Source: Pseudomonas sp. BN411 (lineage in GTDB: Bacteria > Pseudomonadota > Gammaproteobacteria > Pseudomonadales > Pseudomonadaceae). From it: 64,000 bases of DNA. The position numbers and the translations under genes are program-made. The notes under the pieces were generated by a model. That model was not told the origin of the DNA, did not search any database, and worked only from the letters and a program-made list of their open reading frames with translations. The DNA lies in the NCBI RefSeq assembly GCF_029871235.1, contig NZ_SSOM01000086.1, forward strand, positions 1 to 64,000. Reading direction: 5' to 3'. This document shows, piece by piece, positions 8,282 through 16,937 of this stretch; position 1 is the first letter of the stretch, and the number at the start of each line of letters is the position of its first letter.

Positions 8282-8491
8282 TTATTCGGCGCGAACTTGT
8301 TCGGCCTGAGGACCTTTAGGCCCGGCGGTGACGAGGAAGCTGACGCGCTGACCTTCGTCCAGGGACTTGTAGCCAGTGCTTTCGATCGCACGGAAATGTA
8401 CGAACACATCCGGCCCCTGCTCAGGGGTGATGAAGCCGAAGCCTTTCTCGGCGTTGAACCATTTGACGGTGCCGTTTTGGCGAGCAGACAT
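8282..8491 (-). CDS. CspA-family cold-shock protein
   Basis: The 69-residue protein is a single cold-shock domain with RNP1 KGFGFITP and RNP2 VFVHFRAI, of normal family length. It binds single-stranded RNA or DNA and melts structure at low temperature or in stationary phase. The start [13 protein letters not shown] is standard. The 5' region is long, in keeping with leader control seen in csp genes. It is followed by its own terminator. Confidence 0.93.
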   Translation of the reverse strand: MSARQNGTVKWFNAEKGFGFITPEQGPDVFVHFRAIESTGYKSLDEGQRVSFLVTAGPKGPQAEQVRAE

Positions 8492-8798
8492 AATGTTATC
8501 TCCAAGGTGTAGGAATACACGTCAGGCGGAAGCCTGGCCATGACTGGATGCGAAGCGAGGGGTGCCGAGGAGATGGAACATCGAAAGGACAGAACATCAA
8601 GACGGTGCCGCAAGACTGAGCAGGCAGTGGGCTCAGCATACAGGGTTCGCCTGGACTAGATAGTCTTTTCGGCCGATAGGGCCAGTTCTGGACTGATTCG
8701 GGACGACCGGTCCGGTTTCCCGGTCGGCGGACAAGCAAGTCTGTATAGTCCAAGGCGAGTCGCTCGCAATGACGGCTCATCACTCATAGGTAACCTAC
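8492..8798. other. Divergent intergenic region, csp leader
   Basis: These 307 bases lie between the minus-strand csp gene and a plus-strand small ORF and hold no gene. They are likely to contain the long csp leader and both promoters. No specific operator was recognised. Confidence 0.5.
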
Positions 8799-8969
8799 AT
8801 GTCCGACGCACCGGCAAGCCGAGCGCAATCAGTACTGAACGAGCAGATTGAGACCTTTCTATCGAAGGGCGGCGAGATCACCGCGGTTCCCTCCGGCAAG
8901 ACGGGGTGGAACGCTGATCGCAAGAAGTCGCAGTGGACCACGGCTCAGGACAAGAAATCAGGTAAGTGA
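8799..8969 (+). CDS. 56-residue protein with FLSKGG motif
   Basis: The ATG at 8799 opens a 56-codon frame ending TGA at 8969. The product is charged; its core IETFLSKGGEITAVPSG resembles the EEFLSRGGKVQEI segment of the Pseudomonas RNA-polymerase-binding regulator SutA and related small pseudomonad proteins, and a basic tail (NADRKKSQW, DKKSGK) follows. It may be a small transcription-related factor; the resemblance is from memory of the motif and is not proof. An AGG lies close to the ATG. Confidence 0.55.
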   Translation: MSDAPASRAQSVLNEQIETFLSKGGEITAVPSGKTGWNADRKKSQWTTAQDKKSGK

Positions 8970-9064
8970 ACCCTGAAACGAAAGACCCCACCGGTGGCGG
9001 GGCTTAGTTGCTGAGCGCATCGCTAGTTTGTCGTATCCGACATTAGGCGCATGAGGTTCGGTAG

Positions 9065-9172
9065 TGGCTGGGACGGGAGCTGGAGGTGCTGCACTGGCAG
9101 GGCAAGGCCTGGATGCCGCTCAGTGATTGCTCGCGTCTGCTGGAGCGCCTGCCGCCCGTGATCGGTCAGTAA
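9065..9172 (+). pseudogene. C-terminal gene fragment
   Basis: A 35-residue frame immediately after a TAG reads WLGRELEVLHWQGKAWMPL then SDCSRLLERLPPVIGQ and stops at 9170-9172. It has no start and looks like the tail of a lost gene, because a proper terminator follows 24 bases later. The parent family is not recognised. Confidence 0.3.
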
Positions 9173-9196
9173 GTCCGCCAAACCGGAAAGGAAAAT

Positions 9197-9226
9197 GCCG
9201 AGCCCTTGAATGGACTCGGCGTTTTT
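9197..9226 (+). terminator. Rho-independent terminator
   Basis: GCCGAG pairs with CTCGGC across a 12-base loop, followed by GTTTTT. It sits just past the gene fragment and 24 bases before the stop of the convergent gabP. Confidence 0.75.
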
Positions 9227-9249
9227 GCTTCAGCCGCGGTAGACCCGCA

Positions 9250-10650
9250 CTACCCCAGGGCGGTCGCTCGCACCGGTCGGGCGTGGCGGCGGGCGGTGAT
9301 GATGCCCAGGAAGGAAATCACGATCGCCAGGCTCACGGTGGTGGTGATTTCGGCCCGATGCTCGGGGGTCACCAGCATTACGCCCAGCGCGCAGACAATG
9401 AACGCGATGACGAGGTAGGTGAGCCAGGGGAACAGCCACATGCGGAAGACGATCTCGGTGTTGTTGCGCTGCAGTTTCGAGCGCATGCGCAATTGCGAAA
9501 TCGCGATGACGAGGTACACCAGCAGCGCGATGGCGCCGGAGCTTGCCAGCAGGAAGTCGAATACGCCGGCCGGTGCGAAGAAGTTCAGCACGGCGATGCC
9601 GGCGCCGATCAGGGTACTGGCAATGACCGCAGCCCTGGGCACGCCAACGGGGGACGTCATTTTCAGGAAGGCCGGGGCCTCGGAGCGGCGGGCCAGGGAG
9701 AAGAGCATGCGGGAGGCGATGTAGATGGATGAGTTCATGCAGCTCGCCACGGCGACCAGCACGACCACGTCCACCAGGAACTTGGCGTAGGGAACGTTCA
9801 TCAGCTCCAGGGCGCGCTGATAAGAGCCTTGCACCGGCAGCAGCGGGTCATTCCACGGCACCACGGAGATGATCACGAAGATGGACAGCAGGTAGAAGAC
9901 GCTGATCCGCCAGATGACGGAGCGCGTGGCCCGGGCGATGTTCCGTGCCGGGTTGCTGGATTCGGCAGCGGCGATGGTGACGGCTTCGGTGCCGATGAAG
10001 CTGAACATGACGGTGATGAAGGCCCCGACCACTGCGGCCATGCCCTTGGGCGCGAAGCCGCCATGCTCATTCACCAGGGTACTGAGCCCGCTTACTTCCC
10101 GGTCGGGCACCCAGCCCATCAACATGACCAGGCCCAGGCTGATGAACGCGATGATCGCCGCCACCTTGAACATCGCGAACCAGAACTCGAACTCACCGTA
10201 CTTGGACACGCTGAAGAGGTTGGTCGCGGCCAGGGCGATCACGGAAATCAGGGCGTACAACCAGGTGTCGATCTGGGGGAACCAGTTGTTCAGCACGTGG
10301 CCGGCGGCCAGCGCTTCGATGGGAATCACCAGCACCCAGAACCACCAGTAAAGCCAGCCGATGGTGAAGCCCGCCCAGCGCCCTATCGCCTGGTCGGCGT
10401 AGGTGGAGAACGACCCGGTGTCCGGATTGGCAACGGCCATTTCGCCGAGCATCCGCATGACGAGGACGACCAGAATCCCGGATGCGATATATGCCAGGAT
10501 CGCTGCGGGCCCGGCGGCTGCGATCGCATGCCCCGACCCAACGAACAGGCCTGCGCCGATGATGCCCGCAATGGACAACATTGTTACGTGACGCGGCTTG
10601 AAGCCTTGCGCCAGATTTCCACTCGAACCATCGGATCCCACGGTGTTCAT
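9250..10650 (-). CDS. gabP: GABA permease-like amino-acid transporter
   Basis: The 466-residue APC-superfamily permease has 12 predicted helices and long stretches in common with E. coli GabP: RHVTMLSIAGIIGAGLFVGS, MRMLGEMAVANPDTGSFSTY, IGRWAGFTIGWLYWWFWV and the SGAIALLVYLVIAISQLRMR block. It probably imports gamma-aminobutyrate or a related omega-amino acid by proton symport. The ATG at 10650 fits the family N-terminus; the frame extends 41 codons further without likeness. It is monocistronic here, so the exact substrate is less sure. Confidence 0.8.
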   Translation of the reverse strand: MNTVGSDGSSGNLAQGFKPRHVTMLSIAGIIGAGLFVGSGHAIAAAGPAAILAYIASGILVVLVMRMLGEMAVANPDTGSFSTYADQAIGRWAGFTIGWLYWWFWVLVIPIEALAAGHVLNNWFPQIDTWLYALISVIALAATNLFSVSKYGEFEFWFAMFKVAAIIAFISLGLVMLMGWVPDREVSGLSTLVNEHGGFAPKGMAAVVGAFITVMFSFIGTEAVTIAAAESSNPARNIARATRSVIWRISVFYLLSIFVIISVVPWNDPLLPVQGSYQRALELMNVPYAKFLVDVVVLVAVASCMNSSIYIASRMLFSLARRSEAPAFLKMTSPVGVPRAAVIASTLIGAGIAVLNFFAPAGVFDFLLASSGAIALLVYLVIAISQLRMRSKLQRNNTEIVFRMWLFPWLTYLVIAFIVCALGVMLVTPEHRAEITTTVSLAIVISFLGIITARRHARPVRATALG

Positions 10651-11001
10651 TTCGTCTTGTTCTCTTATTTCTGAAATTGGGGGATTGGGGCGGGCATCTA
10701 CGAAAAGGGCGATCTCCTTCAATGGCCAAAGAACCGCATTCCAGACGCTCGCAGCGGCCAAACGGCGCGTCACTTTAAGTTGCGCGGGCCCGATTCCAGT
10801 TACTCAAAAACGCCACGGTACTGCTCAATCACGACTCGATTCCCCATAGAGCAGTGCTATCAAATTGCCCATCGCGAACCCTGGCGGGAGGCACTTTCCG
10901 CGAGTTCTCAGCAGCTTCGTCGGGAGATCAGATGAGATGGCGGCACGTCCGGCACGCTTGCGCCGGTTTACCGGAGGAAGGCTCGTTCAAGCCTGAAGAA
11001 A
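10651..11001. other. Intergenic region upstream of gabP
   Basis: About 350 bases between gabP and the DUF2388 gene with no supported ORF. The gabP promoter must lie here. No operator or repeat was recognised. Confidence 0.4.
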
Positions 11002-11022
11002 CCCAGGGCGCGGGGCCCTGGG
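11002..11022 (-). terminator. Terminator of DUF2388 gene
   Basis: CCCAGGGC...GCCCTGGG forms a strong stem; on the minus strand it is followed by TTTCTT. It begins 13 bases past the gene's stop. Confidence 0.7.
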
Positions 11023-11034
11023 CGTCGGGGAGGG

Positions 11035-11370
11035 TCAGCGGGGTTCGGCGGCCAGGATCGCGCTGGCCAGTTCCAGGTCGCTGCTGCCTTGCAGGTCGGG
11101 GTTCTGCTGGCGCAGCCGCTGCAGTTCCGCTTCGAGGTACGGGCCGCGAATGGCACCATCGCTGGCGATGAAGCTGCTGGCGTCATCCTTCACCGGGCCG
11201 ACGAGTTTGTCGTCGCCGCCGCTGGTGATGTAGCTGGAAGCAGTGGTTGCGCCGGTGGAGATGAGGTTGCGCAGCAGGTCGTCGTGATCGTCGTGGTCGT
11301 GCTTGGCCTCGGCGGACGCAAAGGGAACGGCGATCAGTACGAGGGCGGCAGCGGTGTTGCGGACACGCAT
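11035..11370 (-). CDS. DUF2388 family exported protein
   Basis: The 111-residue protein has a signal peptide (MRVRNTAAALVLIAVPFASAEA), a His/Asp-rich mature start KHDHDDHDD that may bind metal, and the conserved block ISTGATTASSYITSG then DDASSFIASDGAIRGPYLEAEL and SDLELASAIL, typical of pseudomonad DUF2388 proteins. AGGAG stands ahead of the ATG. The family has no known function. The frame runs further upstream, but only this start gives a signal peptide. Confidence 0.75.
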   Translation of the reverse strand: MRVRNTAAALVLIAVPFASAEAKHDHDDHDDLLRNLISTGATTASSYITSGGDDKLVGPVKDDASSFIASDGAIRGPYLEAELQRLRQQNPDLQGSSDLELASAILAAEPR

Positions 11371-11750
11371 GGTGACTCCTTGGTGTTGGCGTTCCCCCTC
11401 AGAGTGCGGTCGGTGAAACGAGTTCCAGCGCCCACCAGACATTTCTCCAATCGCGCCAGACGCTGCGATTCCCGTTCGTCGCGGCGAGCGGTGCCGCATC
11501 AAAAGCATTGATCCAGATTCGGTGAAACCTGGTTTCTTGCGTGGAAGAATGCGCGCGATTCCACGCTGAACCCTGTACCGGGTGTCGGGCCATGGCCAAT
11601 GAACCTGGGAAGAACGCGGCGCTGTACTAGACTGCTCCCCTGCTGTGTCGGCGGGTTCGGTCAGTCGTTGCCTCGCACGGTTTCACGTCACTGTATTCTG
11701 TAATCCGCGGACCAGGGAGGGCCGACATTTCGAAGGAAGAGAGCGTTTCC
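11371..11750. other. Intergenic region between divergent exported-protein genes
   Basis: These 380 bases separate the minus-strand DUF2388 gene and a plus-strand gene. No credible ORF, RNA or repeat was seen; both promoters should be here. Confidence 0.4.
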
Positions 11751-12056
11751 ATGTCCAATAACAAGTGTCTGATCGCCGCAGCCCTGACCATCGTGGCCGG
11801 CTATTTATCCACTGCCCAGGCCGATGAATCGGCCATTCAGGCGCACTGCCAGAACAAATGGAGTGGCGATGCCATGCGCGCCTACTGCGTGGAGGAACAA
11901 CGCCGGTCCGCCGAGGCAATTGCCGGCTACAGCGGACCGGTTCGCAGCCGCTGCGAGTCCGAATGGGGCAGCGATTTCCACATGGTGCTGTTCTGCATCA
12001 GAGAGCAGGAGGGCCCAACCCAGGCTGTCGTGTCCAACGTGGCTCAGGACCAGTAG
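11751..12056 (+). CDS. Small exported cysteine-containing protein
   Basis: The 101-residue product has a signal peptide ending STAQA, followed by a mature part with two similar units, each with two Cys: IQAHCQNKWSGDAMRAYCVEEQ and VRSRCESEWGSDFHMVLFCIREQ. The internal repeat and paired Cys suggest two disulphide hairpins in the periplasm. No family was recognised with certainty. A good terminator follows. Confidence 0.65.
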   Translation: MSNNKCLIAAALTIVAGYLSTAQADESAIQAHCQNKWSGDAMRAYCVEEQRRSAEAIAGYSGPVRSRCESEWGSDFHMVLFCIREQEGPTQAVVSNVAQDQ

Positions 12057-12072
12057 ATTTCCCCCGCACAAG

Positions 12073-12099
12073 AAAAAGCCCCGCACTGCGGGGCTTTTT
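12073..12099 (+). terminator. Rho-independent terminator
   Basis: AAAAAGCCCCGC...GCGGGGCTTTTT is a perfect stem with T run 16 bases past the preceding stop. Confidence 0.88.
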
Positions 12100-12142
12100 C
12101 ATTGGACGCCTCGATGAACGGGAGAGCCCCGTTCGCTTTCAC

Positions 12143-12985
12143 CTACAGCAACCCGCCGGCTCGGTACAGCTCCGGGCGCCGGTCGTCGTGCAGGTGGTTG
12201 TGCTGGCTGATGCGTTTGTTGCGGGCTTCGTCCAGCTTCAGGGTGGCGATCAGGATCTGCTCCCCACCCTCCTCCGCCGGCCCGGCCAAGGGGTAGCCAT
12301 CCGGGTCGACGATGATCGAGCCCTGCACCCAGTTCACCCCGCGCTCACTGCCGTGGCGGTCGCAGGCGGCGATGAACAGCCGATTGACCGCCGCGTTGGC
12401 CTGCACGCGCACCACCTCCGCCGGACGCTCGATGGCAGGGCGCGGACCGTCCGGCCAATTGACGGGCGCACACAGCAGGTCGGCACCAGCCAGGGCGGGC
12501 AGGCGCACCCATTCCGGGAATTCCAGGTCGTAGCAGACCATCACACCGATACGACCGAAGGCGGTTTCCACCACCGGCGGCTGCTCGTTGCCAGCAGTGA
12601 AGATGGCGTTCTCGGCGTCCCACAGGTGGGCCTTGCGGTAGATCGCGCGCACGCCCGTGGCATCCACCAGTGCGGCGCTGTTGGCGACTCGCTCACCCTC
12701 CAGACGCTCGCAGAAGCCGCCGACGATGACGATATCCAGCTCGCCAGCCAGCGCCTGCCACAGCTGCAGGGTCGGCCCGTCCGCCGCCTCGGCAAGCGCC
12801 AGCGCTTCACCGAGGTCGTGGAAGACGTAGCCGCTCTGTACCAGCTCCGGCAGCACCACGACTCGCGCTCCTTGCAGCGCCGCCGCGCGGATGGCCCGCT
12901 CGGTGATGCGGCGGTTGTGGGCGAGGTCGCCGATCTTCGGTGCCAACTGGCAGCAGGCCACGGCGATGGTTCGAGGTGCGTTCAC
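12143..12985 (-). CDS. Carbon-nitrogen hydrolase (nitrilase superfamily)
   Basis: The 280-residue enzyme carries the nitrilase-fold triad: Glu in VVLPELV (about residue 47), Lys in YRKAHLW (about 118) and Cys in VCYDLEFPE (about 151). Such enzymes hydrolyse amides, carbamoyl groups or nitriles. The gene is 25 bases downstream of an NCS1 permease, so the substrate is probably a carbamoyl or amide compound from purine, pyrimidine or hydantoin metabolism (inference). A divergent LysR gene likely controls both. Confidence 0.82.
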   Translation of the reverse strand: MNAPRTIAVACCQLAPKIGDLAHNRRITERAIRAAALQGARVVVLPELVQSGYVFHDLGEALALAEAADGPTLQLWQALAGELDIVIVGGFCERLEGERVANSAALVDATGVRAIYRKAHLWDAENAIFTAGNEQPPVVETAFGRIGVMVCYDLEFPEWVRLPALAGADLLCAPVNWPDGPRPAIERPAEVVRVQANAAVNRLFIAACDRHGSERGVNWVQGSIIVDPDGYPLAGPAEEGGEQILIATLKLDEARNKRISQHNHLHDDRRPELYRAGGLL

Positions 12986-13010
12986 GGGTGGGTACTCCCT
13001 GTTGTCAGGT

Positions 13011-14510
13011 TCACGACGCCTGGCTTGAGCCAGGTCGGGCCACGGCGAGGATGTCGCGCTCGCTGATGGCGTCGATGGTGCGGCGCTCGGCTTCCAGGTC
13101 GAGCGAGCGGCTGAGGATGAAATAGGTCAGCCCGGAAACCACCAGCCCCACCAGCCAGGCGATATCCACACCGTCCAGCAGGCGCGCCATGGGGCCAATG
13201 AAGACTTCCTCGCCCGCCGACGCATCGAAGATGAAGAAGAACGGGACCATGCAGGCGAAGCCCACCAGGTAGGAGACGATGCCGCGCAGTTGCCAGGCGC
13301 CGTACATGCCCTTGGGCGTGAAGAAGTGCGGAATGGCGTAACGACCCTTGCGCACGAAGAAGTAGTCCACCAGGTTCACGGCGGTCCAGGGCACCAGGAA
13401 GTAGAGCATCAGCACCAGGAAGGTATTGAGGATGGAAATGCCGTTGCCGCGAATGGACAGCACGCAGGCCAGCAGCACCAAAGTAATGACGAGGATGGAC
13501 AGCACCCGTGCGCGCGGTGTGGGGTTGATGCGGCGAACGGAGTCGATCCCGGTGAGCAGGGTCAGCATGGCGCTGTAGGTGTTGAGGGCGATCACCGGCA
13601 GGAAGCCGAGCACCGAGACCAGCACCAGCACATTGCCCAGCCCAGGCAGGAGGGCACTGCCCACGCGGTCCAGCGCCACCAGCGCATCGGAGGCTTGGAG
13701 CAGTTGGGCCAGCCAGGCACCGAGGCCGATCATCCAGCCACCGGAAAGCGAAGCACCGAGGAAGATGGCGGTAATCAGCTTCGCGCGACTGGTGTTCTTC
13801 GGCAGGTAGCGCGAGTAGTCGGAGACATAGGGCGCATAGGAGATGTTGTAGCTGGCGGCGATGGCGAATTGCGTGGCGAAGGCGACCCAGCTGAAACCGA
13901 GGCTGGCCGGCTCGGCGGCCTCCGTCTGCCCGGCGCCGAACATCAGGGCGACAGTCACCAGCGCATAGAGCGGCAGGGTCAGCATCAGCGCCCACTTGAA
14001 CGCCTTGTGCATCAGGTCATGGCCGTAGATCGACAGCAGCGCGCCAACGGCGATCACCCCACAGGCCACCGGAAGCGGTTCGAGCCCGAAGACCTTGTTC
14101 AGGCCATCGATGATGAGGGTGACGTTGACCACGTTGAAGCCGACGAACACGAACAGGGTCGCCAGCAGCGCCAGCACCACGCCGCGATAACCGAACTGTG
14201 CGCGGGACTGGATCATCTGCGGCAAACCCATCTCCGGCCCTTGGGAGCCATGGAAGGCCATGAACAGGGTGCCGAACATGATGCCCAGTGCGCCGGCCAG
14301 GGTTGTCCACAGGGCGGACAGGCCGAGGGCGGGGCCGACGAAGCCGATGGAAATGGTGAAGAAGTGGAAGTTGCCGAGGAACCAGAACGGCCCCTGGCTG
14401 CCGAGCCGGGCATGGCGCTCCGATTCGGGGATGTAGTCGATCGAGTGGCCTTCGATGGCCAGGCCGCCGCCGGCTTCGGCAGCGTGCACGGGCTGGGTGG
14501 ACCCTGACAT
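13011..14510 (-). CDS. NCS1-family nucleobase/cytosine permease
   Basis: The 499-residue inner-membrane protein has about 12 helices and NCS1 features: an N-terminal SIDYIPESERH then FWFLGNFHFFTISIG, the SYAPYVSDYSRYLPK loop and the LVDYFFVRKGRY block. It should bring in a nucleobase or hydantoin-like compound with a cation. The ATG at 14510 follows GGAGCA, while the longer frame to 14603 has no likeness. It forms an operon with the nitrilase-fold hydrolase. Confidence 0.85.
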   Translation of the reverse strand: MSGSTQPVHAAEAGGGLAIEGHSIDYIPESERHARLGSQGPFWFLGNFHFFTISIGFVGPALGLSALWTTLAGALGIMFGTLFMAFHGSQGPEMGLPQMIQSRAQFGYRGVVLALLATLFVFVGFNVVNVTLIIDGLNKVFGLEPLPVACGVIAVGALLSIYGHDLMHKAFKWALMLTLPLYALVTVALMFGAGQTEAAEPASLGFSWVAFATQFAIAASYNISYAPYVSDYSRYLPKNTSRAKLITAIFLGASLSGGWMIGLGAWLAQLLQASDALVALDRVGSALLPGLGNVLVLVSVLGFLPVIALNTYSAMLTLLTGIDSVRRINPTPRARVLSILVITLVLLACVLSIRGNGISILNTFLVLMLYFLVPWTAVNLVDYFFVRKGRYAIPHFFTPKGMYGAWQLRGIVSYLVGFACMVPFFFIFDASAGEEVFIGPMARLLDGVDIAWLVGLVVSGLTYFILSRSLDLEAERRTIDAISERDILAVARPGSSQAS

Positions 14511-14601
14511 GGGATGCTCCTTCGCTCCTGGTCGAGCGAACTGTTGTTCTTGTGATGATGCTGTCAGCGGCCACGCACGGCCCCGGCCATACATCGGGTT
14601 C

Positions 14602-14797
14602 ATCTATGTTGGGTGAGGTAACGCAGCCCGAGCCCTGTGGCGAACGCTACCCGGGGCGCCCTATGATGGCGCGCCCGCGACCTGGCTCTTCCCCGCATCC
14701 GGCGGGCATCGAGCTATCGCTGAGATGGCAATCTAGGCGCCCGACCGGGCTCGTAAAATAGCCAGGCCTAACTGTTCACATAGATCAACATCTATGT
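14602..14797. promoter_or_regulatory. Divergent operator region with ACATAGAT palindrome
   Basis: A perfect inverted repeat ACATAGAT-CAAC-ATCTATGT occupies 14778-14797, ending 19 bases before the LysR ATG. A half copy ATCTATGT with an outlying ACAT is at 14591-14609, about 90 bases upstream of the permease start. This is the arrangement expected of a LysR regulator binding its own promoter and that of its target. The rest of the 306-base gap shows nothing else. Confidence 0.6.
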
Positions 14798-14816
14798 AAT
14801 GCACTCTGGAGGTCCC

Positions 14817-15719
14817 ATGCTGGGCAACGTGTCCGAACTGGATATCCGCTTGATCCGGGTCTTTCTCGCCGTCGTCGAGGCGGGCGGCATTTCGGCGGCG
14901 CAGACCGCGCTGAACACTTCGCAGCCCACCATCAGCGCGCAGCTGGCCTCGCTGGAAACGCGCCTGGGCTTTCGCCTCTGCCAGCGCGGCCGGGCGGGGT
15001 TCGCGCTGACGCCCAAGGGCAGCCAGTTCGTCGAAGCGGCGCGCCGCCTACTGGCCGCCGCCGAAGGCTTCCGCCTGGAAGTGCAGCACATCAACCGCAC
15101 CCTCAGCGGCACCCTGAATATCGGCCTGCTGGGGCAGATCGACCCGACGGCCAACAAGAAGATCGCCCAGGCCATCGCCCGCCTGCGCGCCCGCAACCAG
15201 GGCCTGTACTTCCAGTTCACCGAGCTGTCGTCATCCTTCCTCGAAGAGAAGCTGGTGAACGGCCACCTGGACCTCGCCATCGGTTATTTCTGGCGGAGGC
15301 TCGACAGCCTCGACTACTTTGCCCTCTTCAACGAAACCCAGTTGGCCTATTGCAGCGCCTCGCACCCGCTCTACGCGAAGGCCGGAGCGCTGGACAGCAC
15401 GGAGGTGGCCGGGCACGAGTGGGTCTGGCCCAGTCATCCGCTGCCGGAGATGCCGGCGCCCGCCGCCATCGACCACCTCACCGCCCTCACCGACAGCATG
15501 GACGGCGCCGCCCTGCTGATTCTCTCCGGCCAGCACCTCGGCTTCCTGCCGCAACACTACGCGGCGCGGCACGTTGAACTGGACCAGGTTCGCGCGCTCA
15601 ACCCCCAGCAACTGAGCTATGAAGTGCAGTTCCACGCGGCGGTACGGCGCTCCACCCGCCAGAGCGAACTGGTGAGCACCTTTCTCGGGGAGTTGATGGA
15701 AGTATTCGAGCTGGCCTGA
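14817..15719 (+). CDS. LysR-type transcriptional regulator
   Basis: The 300-residue protein has an N-terminal winged HTH (LDIRLIRVFLAVVEAGGIS, AAQTALNTSQPTISAQLASLE) and a substrate-binding domain from about residue 95. GGAGG lies four bases before the ATG at 14817, so this start is chosen over one six codons earlier. It is divergent from the permease-hydrolase operon, next to a perfect palindrome, and probably activates that operon on binding a permease substrate. Confidence 0.85.
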   Translation: MLGNVSELDIRLIRVFLAVVEAGGISAAQTALNTSQPTISAQLASLETRLGFRLCQRGRAGFALTPKGSQFVEAARRLLAAAEGFRLEVQHINRTLSGTLNIGLLGQIDPTANKKIAQAIARLRARNQGLYFQFTELSSSFLEEKLVNGHLDLAIGYFWRRLDSLDYFALFNETQLAYCSASHPLYAKAGALDSTEVAGHEWVWPSHPLPEMPAPAAIDHLTALTDSMDGAALLILSGQHLGFLPQHYAARHVELDQVRALNPQQLSYEVQFHAAVRRSTRQSELVSTFLGELMEVFELA

Positions 15720-15735
15720 CCGGCTATGCCGTGTC

Positions 15736-16506
15736 TCAAAGCTCGTACTTGGCCTTCATGGCCTGCACCGCTGCCTGATCCCGTTGCAGGAAGGCGTTGA
15801 AGCGCTTGATCAGTCCTGGGTGGCGGATGCTGGAGAGGTGGTAGTAACTGTCGCTGATGGGCAGCAGTTTGGGCTCAACCACCAGACCCTGCTCGCGTCC
15901 CAGGTTCTTGAGGTGGAAGTGCGCCACCTGCCGCGCCATGTTGGCGGCATCGATGTAGCCGGCCAGGGCCATGTGGATCAGGCCTTCGGGGTTGGGCGCT
16001 TCCTTGATGGTCACCCGTCCGGCGGCGATGTCGTCCTGGAATTTCCACGGCGTGAAACCACGAACGAACCCTAGCCGGCCAAAGGTCTCGCGCGGATTTC
16101 CATTGCGTTCCGGCAACACCAGCATGACGTCCTGGAACTGCAGCACCGGTTGTGAATAAGTGATGCCGGCCGGCTTCTGCGCAACGTCCCAGCGCGGGTT
16201 GTCAGGGAAGACCAGATCGAGTTGGCCCGACCAGTAGGCATGGAACAGGCGCCGCACGGGCAGCGCCACATAGGTGAAGTGCAGGTGCTCACGCTCGGCG
16301 AAGAGGTCCAGCAGGTCGCGGGCGTAGCCACGGTACTGGTAGTCCGGCGGCGCGGCGGAGAAGATCGGGTAGTAGTCCACCTGCTCCACCCCGATGCGGT
16401 ACTCCGCCGGCTGACTGGCATGACCGAACGGCAGCCACGCGCTGGTAAACAGCAACGCGGCGGTCCACAACGCTCGGCAACGACTTGATACCTGCGTATT
16501 CCGCAT
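15736..16506 (-). CDS. Periplasmic solute-binding protein, family 3
   Basis: The 256-residue protein has a signal peptide (cleavage near GHAS), then a bacterial extracellular solute-binding family 3 fold with YRGYARDLLDLFAERE and LDLVFPDNPRWD. No ABC permease or ATPase is adjacent, so it may be an orphan receptor protein; such stand-alone family-3 proteins are frequent in Pseudomonas. Ligand unknown. Confidence 0.75.
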   Translation of the reverse strand: MRNTQVSSRCRALWTAALLFTSAWLPFGHASQPAEYRIGVEQVDYYPIFSAAPPDYQYRGYARDLLDLFAEREHLHFTYVALPVRRLFHAYWSGQLDLVFPDNPRWDVAQKPAGITYSQPVLQFQDVMLVLPERNGNPRETFGRLGFVRGFTPWKFQDDIAAGRVTIKEAPNPEGLIHMALAGYIDAANMARQVAHFHLKNLGREQGLVVEPKLLPISDSYYHLSSIRHPGLIKRFNAFLQRDQAAVQAMKAKYEL

Positions 16507-16576
16507 AGATGGGCAATGGGCCTGACGAAAATGCCGCCCAGTTTAGGCCGCCAGGCCGTCGGCAGTCTCCCCTTTT

Positions 16577-16741
16577 TCAGTCCTTCAGCGGCACCCGGAT
16601 ATCCACCCAGGCGGTACCGGCCATGGGGTCGAAATCGGCGCTGTAGCGCTCGAACTCCGGCGCGTCGGCGGCCTGCAGGTCGAAACGGCCATCGATGTCA
16701 GTTTCGATCAATCACAGGGCCTTTCCGATGGGGTCTTGCAT
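16577..16741 (-). pseudogene. AraC-family regulator remnant with internal deletion
   Basis: A ribosome site (GGAG) and ATG at 16741 open MQDPIGKAL, the usual beginning of AraC HTH proteins of the IGKALWxIE type, but codon 10, usually Trp, is TGA. The frame then reads LIETDIDGRFDLQA and passes straight into DAPEFERYSADFDPMAG then VDIRVPLKD, the normal end of a GyrI-like effector domain. Most of the HTH and effector domain is therefore missing and a nonsense codon is present. Only about 55 of some 290 codons remain. Confidence 0.6.
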
Positions 16742-16937
16742 GATCACTCCTTCGAGACGCGGGGCAGTGTGCCCTGCCCGCCTTGGCGCCACTTGATCGT
16801 TCTTGCGCGGCGCACTGGACGATAGCGCCAGGCGAAACCTCCGGGAACCTTGCCGCCTATAATGTTTCCAAATATTTCCCACACCTTCAGCGCACTCAGC
16901 CCTTCGGAAATCGCTCGCTAGCCACAAGGGAGGTTCC

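Noticed and set aside
8981..9002. GACCCCACC/GGTGGCGGGG hairpin as terminator of the 56-residue gene
   Set aside because: The stem is short and no T run follows on the plus strand, so it was not listed as a terminator.
5857..13000. Integrated island bounded by tRNA-Gly
   Set aside because: No integrase and no second copy of the tRNA 3' end were found downstream, so only a scar is proposed.
13290..14507. Long plus-strand frame opposite the NCS1 permease
   Set aside because: Shadow of the permease, with no start context or domain; same for similar frames opposite the MHS permease and the iac genes.
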